In this document: in pieces, positions 1 through 6,262 of the stretch | How the letters are laid out: each line of letters begins with the position of its first letter | Position numbering within the stretch: position 1 is the first letter of the stretch | Assembly (NCBI GenBank): GCA_946886925.1 | Contig: CAMPJQ010000135.1 | Coordinates: 1-7,157 of the forward strand | Source of the DNA: an uncultured Terrimonas sp. | GTDB lineage: Bacteria; Bacteroidota; Bacteroidia; Chitinophagales; Chitinophagaceae | Length of the DNA stretch: 7,157 nucleotides | Direction of reading: 5' to 3' | The notes under the pieces: model-generated | Seen by the model: only the letters and a program-made list of their open reading frames with translations | Databases searched by the model: none | Told to the model about the DNA's origin: nothing | Made by a program: the position numbers and the translations under genes

Positions 1-5
1 GTTTA

Positions 6-44
6 TGATACCATGCTACCTTTATATATTGTATTATGGTATCA
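6..44. repeat. 9-bp perfect inverted repeat, 21-nt spacer
   Basis: TGATACCAT (6-14) is matched by its exact reverse complement ATGGTATCA (36-44), with an A/T-rich 21-nt spacer. It could be an operator half-site pair or the stem of a weak hairpin belonging to the gene off the left edge. No T-run follows it closely, so a classic intrinsic terminator is unlikely. Confidence 0.4.
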
Positions 45-169
45 GTGGTCATAAGGTGGGCTTAAAAAAAGTTGCTAAAAAAATTACTGCGTAACCTGTT
101 TTTACGTGAATCCGGTTGTAACAAAACTGTAAGCACAAAAGCTTGCAATGCATTATAATAAATTACAGA

Positions 170-206
170 AGGCGCACGGATGAAATATGTTTTTATCCGT
201 GTGCCT
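170..206 (+). other. Long hairpin upstream of glgA
   Basis: Bases 170-185 pair with 191-206 as a 16-bp stem closed by a 5-nt loop (186-190). Fourteen pairs are Watson-Crick and two are G.U as plus-strand RNA (174/202 and 182/194). On the minus strand those two would be C/A mismatches, so the structure favours a plus-strand transcript. It could end the upstream transcript, although the T-rich stretch begins about 15 nt after the stem instead of directly. It could also be a structured 5' leader of glgA. Base pairing was checked by eye only. Confidence 0.6.
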
Positions 207-238
207 GAATGTTGGAGCAATATTTTTTCTTTTACCGC

Positions 239-268
239 TTGTATAAATCAAAAACCTTCCTATATTCA
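239..268 (+). promoter_or_regulatory. Weak candidate promoter for glgA
   Basis: A TTG at 239-241 is followed after 19 nt by TATATTCA (261-268). This resembles the Bacteroidota -33 TTG and -7 TAnnTTTG pair at acceptable spacing, but the -7 element misses two of its six fixed positions. If it is real, transcription would start near 274-276 and the leader would be about 25 nt, placing the 170-206 hairpin upstream of the transcript. No Shine-Dalgarno sequence at useful spacing precedes the ATG at 301, which is normal for this phylum. Confidence 0.25.
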
Positions 269-300
269 ATCAAAGAACCCGCTCACCGAATTTAAACAGG

Positions 301-1761
301 ATGGAAATAATACATGTTAGTGCCGAATGTTATCCGGTTGCTAAGGCAGGTGGCTTAGGAGATGTTGTTGGGGCGCTGCCTAAATACCAGAACGAACTGG
401 GGCATATCGCCAAAGTGGTAATGCCCATGTACAAAACAAAATTTTTAATAGATAATGTATGGGATGTTGTACATAAGGGAAGAACGAATATAGGCGACTA
501 CTGGTTTGATTATACTGTTATTAAAGAACAAACCAACAAGCTGGGCTTTGATTTGTACCTGGTAGATATTAATGGTTTATTAGACAGGGAAAAAGTATAT
601 GGATACAGCGATGATACCGAAAGATTCGCTGCATTCCAGGTAGCGGTTGTAGACTGGATTGCGGTATGGTCGCACCGTCCCGGTGTAATACATGTACATG
701 ATCATCATACCGGGTTAATTCCGTTTATCATTAAGCATTGTTATAAGTATCAGCATTTACACGAAATTCCCACAGTGCTTACCATACACAATGCACAGTA
801 CCAGGGAACAATGGGCTGGAACAAAAGTTATTTGCTGCCGCCATGGGATAGCTGGAAGTGGGGCATGCTGGACTGGAACAACAACATTAACCCTTTGGCA
901 TCAGGTATTAAATGCGCATGGAAGGTAACCACGGTAAGTATGAGTTACTTAGATGAGTTGCGGCAATCTGCTAACGGGCTGGAAGCACTTTTTGAATATG
1001 AAAGAGGAAAATGTACAGGTATTTTAAATGGTATTGATACAACGGTGTGGGATCCGCGAAATGATAGCTATATTGAAGATCACTTTAGTATTGAATCTGT
1101 AACAGAAGGCAAAGCAAAAAGCAAACGCCGCCTTTGTGAAACATTTGACCTGGATTTCGATAAACCGCTGATCGTATTTATTGGCAGGCTGGTAGGGGAA
1201 AAAGGGGCCGATATACTCCCTTCGGCTATAAGTGACAGTTATTATTATATCGGCCGGAAAATGAATTTCCTGATACTGGGTAGCGGTTTCCCGGAAGTGG
1301 AAGCGCAACTTAGCATGTTACAAAAACTTGCGCAAAAGGATTACAATGTTTATATCGGTTATAATGAATCACTGAGCCATCTTATGTATGCCGGAGCAGA
1401 TTATTTGCTGATGCCATCAAGAGTGGAACCCTGCGGACTCAACCAGATGTATGCTATGCGTTATGGAACAATACCCATGGTACGCCGTACAGGCGGATTA
1501 AAGGACACTGTAATAGATTATGGTGAAAAAGAAGGCTATGGCATTGTATACAACTGGGCTTCTGTTGGAGATATTACACACGGCATCTGGCGGGCGATAG
1601 ATTTGTTTGAAGACCAGGAAAAAATAAATGAAGTAAGAGAAAAGATGATGCGGCTGGATTTTAGCTGGCAGCATAGTGTTCAGCAGTATCTCAGGCTTTA
1701 CGAAGAACTATTGCAGGGAGAAAATGAAGCGGCTGTAAAAGAGGATGCGGTTAAAGAATGA
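301..1761 (+). CDS. glgA: Glycogen synthase, ADP-glucose type (GT5)
   Basis: This enzyme adds glucose from ADP-glucose to the non-reducing end of an alpha-1,4-glucan in the cytosol. The 486 residues match the roughly 480 of full-length bacterial GlgA. The N-terminal GT5 domain opens directly with the ADP-glucose loop KAGGLGDV (Lys15), which supports the start at 301. Also visible are HVHDHHTGL (131-139), TIHN with His163 (E. coli His161), and NGIDTTVWDP. The C-terminal GT-B half carries GRLVGEKG with Arg296 and Lys301 (E. coli Arg300 and Lys305) and EPCGL with Glu376. RRTGGLKDTV follows. All the expected catalytic positions that I can place are present. The last residues form a charged tail with AVKE twice (478-481 and 483-486), a lineage-specific extension. 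glgC follows after 38 bp, so the two are very probably co-transcribed. Identification is secure. Confidence 0.97.
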   Translation: MEIIHVSAECYPVAKAGGLGDVVGALPKYQNELGHIAKVVMPMYKTKFLIDNVWDVVHKGRTNIGDYWFDYTVIKEQTNKLGFDLYLVDINGLLDREKVYGYSDDTERFAAFQVAVVDWIAVWSHRPGVIHVHDHHTGLIPFIIKHCYKYQHLHEIPTVLTIHNAQYQGTMGWNKSYLLPPWDSWKWGMLDWNNNINPLASGIKCAWKVTTVSMSYLDELRQSANGLEALFEYERGKCTGILNGIDTTVWDPRNDSYIEDHFSIESVTEGKAKSKRRLCETFDLDFDKPLIVFIGRLVGEKGADILPSAISDSYYYIGRKMNFLILGSGFPEVEAQLSMLQKLAQKDYNVYIGYNESLSHLMYAGADYLLMPSRVEPCGLNQMYAMRYGTIPMVRRTGGLKDTVIDYGEKEGYGIVYNWASVGDITHGIWRAIDLFEDQEKINEVREKMMRLDFSWQHSVQQYLRLYEELLQGENEAAVKEDAVKE

Positions 1762-1799
1762 TTTTAAAATTTATTCTTCAATTATTAATTGTTTTGGCT

Positions 1800-3074
1800 A
1801 TGAAAAAGAGTGTGATCGCTGTTATATTAGGAGGCGGCGCAGGTACCCGTCTTTCCCCGCTTACCGCTACCCGCAGCAAGCCTGCTGTGCCTATTGCCGG
1901 TAAATACCGACTGGTAGATATTCCCATCTCTAATTGTCTTAATTCTGATATCGGCAGAATGTATGTGCTTACCCAATTCAATTCGGCATCACTTAACAAG
2001 CACATCAAAAACACATATCATTTCAGTATTTTCAGCAAGGCCTTTGTAGATATATTGGCCGCCGAACAAACACCCGATAATCCCGGCTGGTTCCAGGGAA
2101 CGGCAGATGCGGTGCGCCAGTCTTTACGCCATTTGCAGCAACAGGAATTTGATCATGTGCTCATCCTGTCCGGCGACCAGTTGTACCAGATGGATTTCAG
2201 TGAAATGCTGCAAAGCCATATAGACAAAGAAGCAGACATATCCATTGCAACCATACCGGTTGCGGCAAGGGAGGCTCCGGAATTTGGTATTCTTAAAGCA
2301 GATGAAGATCATTATATAACCTCATTTATAGAAAAACCGAAGAAAGATTTGTTGCCGGAATGGACGAGCGATACCGGCGATGAAATGCATAAGGCCGGGA
2401 GAATATACCTGGCTTCAATGGGTATATATATCTTTAACCGCAAACTGCTGTTTGATATGCTGCTGGATGTGCATAAGGATGCAACGGATTTCGGTAAAGA
2501 AATTATTCCGGATTCCATAAGCACCCATAAAGTAGTGAGCTACCAGTACGATGGGTATTGGACCGATATCGGAAATATCTATTCTTTTTTTGAAGCCAAC
2601 CTGGCACTTACAGATGATATACCTCCTTTTAACCTTTTTGACAATTCCAAATCGGTGTACACCCGGCCAAGAATGCTGCCGCCTGCCAAAATAAGCGGTA
2701 CTACATTAGAAAGAACCATCATTGCAGAAGGCTGTATCATCAATGCTTCACGTATTGAAAACAGTGTAACGGGTATCCGTACACGCATCGGATACGGGTC
2801 AACCATTGTAAGCACTTATATCATGGGCAGCGATTATTATGAAACCTTAGAGGAAATGAAAAATGCTGCACAGCGCGGCCTGCCCAAAATGGGCATTGGT
2901 GAAAGATGTTATATCCGAAATGCTATTATTGATAAGAACTGCAGAATTGGAAATGATGTGCGGATCAATGGCGGAACACATATGCCCGATTCTGATCATC
3001 CCTTATATACGGTAAAGGACGGTATTGTGGTGGTGAAGAAAGGTGCTATACTGCCTGATGGGTTTGTGATTTGA
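1800..3074 (+). CDS. glgC: ADP-glucose pyrophosphorylase, cyanobacterial/plant-like
   Basis: This enzyme makes ADP-glucose and pyrophosphate from ATP and glucose 1-phosphate, the committed step that feeds GlgA. From the ATG at 1800 it has 424 residues, the usual length. Visible motifs are GGGAGTRL (11-18), QGTADAVRQ, LSGDQLYQMD with Asp126 (E. coli Asp142), FIEKP with Glu178 and Lys179, DFGKEIIP and YWTDIG. A C-terminal left-handed beta-helix region follows. The helix and tail, with YTRPRMLPPAKI, MGSDYYET, AIIDKNCRIG and DGIVVVKKGAILPDGFVI, resemble cyanobacterial and plant enzymes. Lys379 and Lys414 fall where I recall the Anabaena activator-site lysines 382 and 419. An in-frame ATG at 1758 overlaps the glgA stop but adds a hydrophobic 14-residue leader encoded by very A/T-rich DNA. 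A cytosolic enzyme should not need it, and MKKSVIAVILGGG is the natural family start. Confidence 0.95.
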   Translation: MKKSVIAVILGGGAGTRLSPLTATRSKPAVPIAGKYRLVDIPISNCLNSDIGRMYVLTQFNSASLNKHIKNTYHFSIFSKAFVDILAAEQTPDNPGWFQGTADAVRQSLRHLQQQEFDHVLILSGDQLYQMDFSEMLQSHIDKEADISIATIPVAAREAPEFGILKADEDHYITSFIEKPKKDLLPEWTSDTGDEMHKAGRIYLASMGIYIFNRKLLFDMLLDVHKDATDFGKEIIPDSISTHKVVSYQYDGYWTDIGNIYSFFEANLALTDDIPPFNLFDNSKSVYTRPRMLPPAKISGTTLERTIIAEGCIINASRIENSVTGIRTRIGYGSTIVSTYIMGSDYYETLEEMKNAAQRGLPKMGIGERCYIRNAIIDKNCRIGNDVRINGGTHMPDSDHPLYTVKDGIVVVKKGAILPDGFVI

Positions 3075-3080
3075 TAAACG

Positions 3081-3170
3081 GGTTTCAGGTTACAGGTTTC
3101 AGGGACCCCTGCACCTTGTAACCTGCACCTTGCAACTTGTAACTTGTACCCTGCACCCTGTAACTTGTAA
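3081..3170. repeat. Heptamer-periodic intergenic repeat with inverted arms
   Basis: Nine consecutive 7-bp units of the pattern C(C/T)TG(C/T)A(A/C) run without a gap from 3108 to 3170. Before them, three units in the opposite orientation, GGTTTCA, GGTTACA and GGTTTCA, occupy 3081-3101. The two arms are partly complementary: 3088-3094 pairs with 3117-3123 and 3100-3104 with 3107-3111, giving an imperfect foldback. The repeat fills most of the 115-bp gap between glgC and the transporter gene. Similar heptamer strings recur in Bacteroidota intergenic DNA in my recollection, and their function is unknown to me. No T-run follows, so an intrinsic terminator is not supported. Confidence 0.85.
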
Positions 3171-3189
3171 CATCCATTAAACGACTGCT

Positions 3190-4566
3190 ATGTCTGCTGC
3201 TTCGCAGGATTCTGTTGCCAGGCTTTTGCGTAAGCCAAAACTTAACTTCTGGCAGATATTCAATATGAGCTTCGGCTTTTTTGGTATCCAGTTTGGATTT
3301 GCACTGCAAAACGGAAATGCTTCCCGGATACTCCGCACATTTGGCGCCGATGTTGAACACCTCTCCTGGTTCTGGCTGGCAGCTCCATTGGTAGGAATGA
3401 TTGTACAACCTGTTGTAGGTCATTACAGCGACCTCACCTGGAACCGGCTGGGACGTCGTAAGCCTTATTTTCTTTCGGGCGCCATTTTATCAGCCGCTGC
3501 ATTGTGTTTAATGCCCAATGCTTCCCTGTTTACGGCCATAGCACCCGCTTTATTTGTGGGCGCCGGAATGCTTATGATCATGGATGCGTGTTTTAACCTG
3601 GCAATGGAACCTTTTAGGGCACTTGTTGCCGACAACCTTCCCGATTCACAAAGAACAATGGGCTTTTCGGTACAAACTTTTTTAATTGGTGCGGGAGCCG
3701 TCATTGGGTCTGCCTTTCCTTTTATCCTTACCAATTGGTTTGGTGTTTCCAACAGTGCGGCAGAAGGCATTATAGCCGCTAATGTAAAATGGGCCTTTTA
3801 TATTGGCGCTCTCGTATTCATTATCGCCATACTGGTTACTGTACTCAAAACAAAGGAATATCCGCCAAAAGAATACGAACAATATCACGGTAAAGCAGAA
3901 AACGAAAAACAGGGATTAGGACAGATCTTCAAAGATTTTGCCCGCATGCCCAAAACCATGAAGCAGTTAGGGCTGGTTCAGTTCTTTAGCTGGTTTGCCT
4001 TGTTTGGTATGTGGGTATTTACCAATGATGCGGTTGCCACGCACACCTATGGGTTATCTGTTGAGGATAAGAGTTCGGACACCTACCGCACCGCGGGCGA
4101 TTGGGTGGGAATACTGTTCAGTGTGTACAATGGCGTATCTGCTGTATATGCTTTACTGTTGCCCTTTATCGCTTTTAAAATAGGCCGTAAAAAAACACAT
4201 GCTTTTTCACTGGCATGCGGGGGACTTGGACTCATTTCCATATACTTTATCCACAATCCCAACTGGCTTATCCTTTCTATGATAGGAGTGGGCATAGCAT
4301 GGGCCAGTATACTGGCAATGCCTTACGTTATTTTATCCGGTTCTATTCCCGCCGGTAAAATGGGTATTTATATGGGCATATTTAATTTCTTTATTACCCT
4401 GCCCCAACTGGTAAATGGCATAATAGGCGGACCTATTGTAAAATACATTTACAACAACCAGCCCATATATGCAATTGTAATGGCGGGATTTTTTATGCTT
4501 TGCGCAGCGGTTAGTGTAATATATGTTTATGATCCGGGGGAGAAAAACCTGGCAGCCCGCAGGTAG
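3190..4566 (+). CDS. MFS sugar transporter, SLC45/sucrose-carrier type
   Basis: This is an inner-membrane secondary transporter of the major facilitator superfamily, probably a proton-coupled sugar importer. It has 458 residues and about 12 hydrophobic segments, split by a charged central loop near 219-258. The loop after the second helix carries GHYSDLTWNRLGRRKPYF (77-94), the MFS motif A with the short insertion seen in sucrose and SLC45 carriers. Later blocks also fit that group: QFFSWFALFGMWVFTND (264-280), and WASILAMPYVILSG with GIYMGIFNFFITLPQLV in the last helices. It follows glgC by 115 bp on the same strand, so read-through from the glycogen genes is possible, although a repeat fills the gap. 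The substrate cannot be read from sequence; an alpha-glucoside such as maltose, trehalose or sucrose is an inference from family and context. Confidence 0.88.
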   Translation: MSAASQDSVARLLRKPKLNFWQIFNMSFGFFGIQFGFALQNGNASRILRTFGADVEHLSWFWLAAPLVGMIVQPVVGHYSDLTWNRLGRRKPYFLSGAILSAAALCLMPNASLFTAIAPALFVGAGMLMIMDACFNLAMEPFRALVADNLPDSQRTMGFSVQTFLIGAGAVIGSAFPFILTNWFGVSNSAAEGIIAANVKWAFYIGALVFIIAILVTVLKTKEYPPKEYEQYHGKAENEKQGLGQIFKDFARMPKTMKQLGLVQFFSWFALFGMWVFTNDAVATHTYGLSVEDKSSDTYRTAGDWVGILFSVYNGVSAVYALLLPFIAFKIGRKKTHAFSLACGGLGLISIYFIHNPNWLILSMIGVGIAWASILAMPYVILSGSIPAGKMGIYMGIFNFFITLPQLVNGIIGGPIVKYIYNNQPIYAIVMAGFFMLCAAVSVIYVYDPGEKNLAARR

Positions 4567-4567
4567 G

Positions 4568-4643
4568 TTTGAAATTTGAAAACGGGAGTAGGGCACAAGT
4601 TGCAAGTTCCGGGTTATCCCTTGAAACCTGCGCCCTGTAACCT
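4568..4643. repeat. Second, degenerate copy of the heptamer repeat
   Basis: The 75-bp convergent gap between the transporter and proS holds related units: TTTGAAA twice (4568-4581), GTTGCAAGTT-type units in one orientation (4595-4609), then CTTGAAA, CCTGCGC and CCTGTAA in the other (4620-4640). Bases 4627-4643 match 3150-3166 at 15 of 17 positions in the same orientation. Bases 4595-4606 are the exact reverse complement of 3129-3140. The right edge reaches into the proS stop codon (4642-4644 on minus). It may work as a weak bidirectional 3'-end structure, but there is no clean stem plus T-run. Confidence 0.7.
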
Positions 4644-6120
4644 AGTACGCCTGCGCAAACAAAACTCTTTTATTGCTTGGATTGCCGGTAAGTATACATT
4701 TGCCTTCTTCCTCCATAGCGTTTAAAGGAATACAACGGATCGTTGCTTTGGTTTGTTCCTTAATTTTTTCCTCCGTTTCCGGGGTGCCATCCCAGTGCGC
4801 AGATACAAAGCCACCTTTCTCATTTAGCAACTGAACAAATTCATCCCATGAGTCGGCAGGCGTAATGTGTTCATCGCGGTAAGCTTTTGCTTTATCAAAC
4901 ATATCCTGTTGTATTTGCTGGAGTAAATTAATGATGCGTAGCGGTAAGCCATCCATCGCTACACTCATTTTTTCTTTGGTATCCCTGCGGGCAATTTCAA
5001 TCGTATTGTTTTCAATATCCCTGGCCCCGATGGCAATCCGGACAGGCACTCCTTTTTTTTCATATTCAGCAAACTTCCAGCCCGGACGGTTATTATCGTT
5101 GTCATCATACTTTACGCGGATGCCAGCTAATTTCAGCTCCTGTAAAAGTGCTTTCACTGTTGCATCAATCAATGCCTTCTGTTCGTCTCCCTTGTGGATA
5201 GGCACTATAACTACCTGGAATGGTGCAATCCTGGGTGGTATAATCAAGCCATCATCATCGCTGTGTGCCATTACCAGGGCTCCTATCAGGCGGGTGGAAA
5301 CGCCCCATGACGTTGCCCAGACATATTCCTGCTTATTTTCTTTGTTTAGGAACTGTACATCAAAAGCTTTTGCAAAATTTTGTCCTAAAAAATGAGATGT
5401 TCCTGCCTGCAATGCTTTACCATCCTGCATAAGCGCTTCAATGCAATAGGTATCCAAAGCGCCGGCGAACCTTTCATTAGGCGTTTTTACTCCTTTTATC
5501 ACAGGTAGCGCCATCCAGTTCTCCACAAAGTCGGCATACACATCAAGCATGCGTTCCGTTTCTTCAATTGCTTCCTGCGCTGTGGCATGGGCGGTATGAC
5601 CTTCCTGCCACAAAAATTCTGTAGTGCGCAAAAAAAGCCGTGTGCGCATTTCCCAGCGTACAACGTTCGCCCATTGATTCACCAATATGGGCAGATCGCG
5701 GTAAGACTGGATCCAGGTTTTATAAGTGCTCCATATAATAGCTTCACTCGTTGGACGTACCACCAGTTCTTCTTCTAATTTAGCTTCGGGGTCAACTATT
5801 AATTTACCTTTATTTTCGGGGTCGGCCTTGAGCCGGTAATGCGTTACTATTGCACATTCTTTTGCAAAACCTTCGGCATTTTTTTCTTCTGCTTCAAACA
5901 GGCTTTTAGGAACAAAAAGCGGGAAATAAGCATTTACATGCCCGGTATCTTTAAACATCCTGTCTAACTGGTCACGCATGTTTTCCCATAATGTGAAACC
6001 ATAAGGTTTAATTACCATGCAGCCTCTAACGGCAGAATAATCTGCGAGCCCGCCTTTGATAACAAGATCATTATACCATTGTGCATAATCCTGCAACCGG
6101 GAAGTGATTTCTTTACTCAT
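4642..6120 (-). CDS. proS: Prolyl-tRNA synthetase, eukaryote/archaeal-like
   Basis: This class II synthetase charges tRNA-Pro with proline in the cytosol. At 492 residues it is the short form: motif 2 (155-178, with [20 protein letters not shown]) and motif 3 (about 270-296, with [19 protein letters not shown]) are only about 95 residues apart, leaving no room for the editing insertion of E. coli-type enzymes. RPTSE (122-126) and [16 protein letters not shown] (238-253) line the active site. An anticodon-binding domain follows at about 300-400. The C-terminal extension, which ends in tyrosine, is typical of the archaeal/eukaryotic type. Its zinc-site region retains only Cys463 and Cys475 ([10 protein letters not shown]), where a four-cysteine site would be expected in zinc-binding relatives. 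The start [20 protein letters not shown] matches the family. It converges with the transporter and diverges from the lipoprotein gene. Confidence 0.97.
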   Translation of the reverse strand: MSKEITSRLQDYAQWYNDLVIKGGLADYSAVRGCMVIKPYGFTLWENMRDQLDRMFKDTGHVNAYFPLFVPKSLFEAEEKNAEGFAKECAIVTHYRLKADPENKGKLIVDPEAKLEEELVVRPTSEAIIWSTYKTWIQSYRDLPILVNQWANVVRWEMRTRLFLRTTEFLWQEGHTAHATAQEAIEETERMLDVYADFVENWMALPVIKGVKTPNERFAGALDTYCIEALMQDGKALQAGTSHFLGQNFAKAFDVQFLNKENKQEYVWATSWGVSTRLIGALVMAHSDDDGLIIPPRIAPFQVVIVPIHKGDEQKALIDATVKALLQELKLAGIRVKYDDNDNNRPGWKFAEYEKKGVPVRIAIGARDIENNTIEIARRDTKEKMSVAMDGLPLRIINLLQQIQQDMFDKAKAYRDEHITPADSWDEFVQLLNEKGGFVSAHWDGTPETEEKIKEQTKATIRCIPLNAMEEEGKCILTGNPSNKRVLFAQAY

Positions 6121-6208
6121 AATTTTTTAAATATGCTTCTTTTAATGGACTGTATTTCACATAGGATATCTTTTAATATATACCCAACTATTTTGAATAG
6201 ATTAACAG

Positions 6209-6222
6209 TGCGAATTGTCGCA
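6209..6222. promoter_or_regulatory. Inverted repeat at the predicted proS start site
   Basis: TGCGA (6209-6213) and TCGCA (6218-6222) are exact reverse complements around a 4-nt spacer. The site touches the proS -7 element and covers its expected transcription start, a position where a bound repressor would block initiation. The arms are short and chance occurrence is possible. A second small inverted repeat, CTATT-TTG-AATAG, lies at 6188-6200 in the predicted proS leader. Confidence 0.3.
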
Positions 6223-6228
6223 AATGTA
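6221..6228 (-). promoter_or_regulatory. Candidate proS promoter, -7 element
   Basis: The minus strand reads TACATTTG, an exact match to the Bacteroidota -7 consensus TAnnTTTG. Transcription would begin near 6214-6216, giving a leader of roughly 95 nt before the proS ATG at 6120. The -33 position is weak: TTTT on minus (6250-6253), 21 nt away, in place of TTG. No Shine-Dalgarno is seen; TTAAAAAATT directly precedes the ATG. I found no equally good element for the divergent lipoprotein gene. Confidence 0.45.
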
Positions 6229-6262
6229 GTAACTTCATAGTGGAAATTTAAAACCCTCTATT

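Larger units (their letters stand above)
1..300. other. Upstream region without a convincing gene
   Basis: This stretch precedes glgA. Short open frames touch the left edge on both strands: about 30 codons on plus ending with TAA at 92-94, and 17 codons on minus starting at 52. Neither is long enough or recognisable enough to call. The region is A/T-rich with several A and T runs. It contains an inverted repeat at 6-44, a long hairpin at 170-206 and a T-rich stretch around 222-233. No tRNA-like or rRNA-like structure was seen. Its likely role is the 3' end of an upstream unit plus the promoter and leader of glgA. Confidence 0.6.

Noticed and set aside
1..52. Minus-strand start at 52 with 17 open codons running off the left edge (a possible divergent gene)
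   Set aside because: It is too short to judge, and no convincing promoter or family N-terminus was seen.
2..94. Plus-strand open frame entering from the left edge, about 30 codons, stop TAA at 92-94
   Set aside because: It has no recognisable domain, is A/T-rich, and competes with an equally open minus-strand frame. It could be a gene end, but the sequence here cannot show it.
3075..3189. Intrinsic terminator between glgC and the transporter
   Set aside because: The repeat can fold back on itself, but no T-run follows and the stem is interrupted, so termination is not supported.
3085..3423. Minus-strand 112-codon open frame with a repetitive tail at its C-terminus
   Set aside because: It is made by the heptamer repeat read in frame, which gives a YKVQG-like pattern, and it overlaps the transporter gene on the opposite strand. 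It is a typical spurious product of this repeat.
4931..5395. Plus-strand 154-codon open frame antisense to proS
   Set aside because: proS is certain on the minus strand; this frame shows no family and is a shadow of it.
6121..6262. tRNA-sensing leader (T-box-like) before proS
   Set aside because: No extended leader structure or conserved T-box sequence is visible, and T-boxes are not expected in this phylum.
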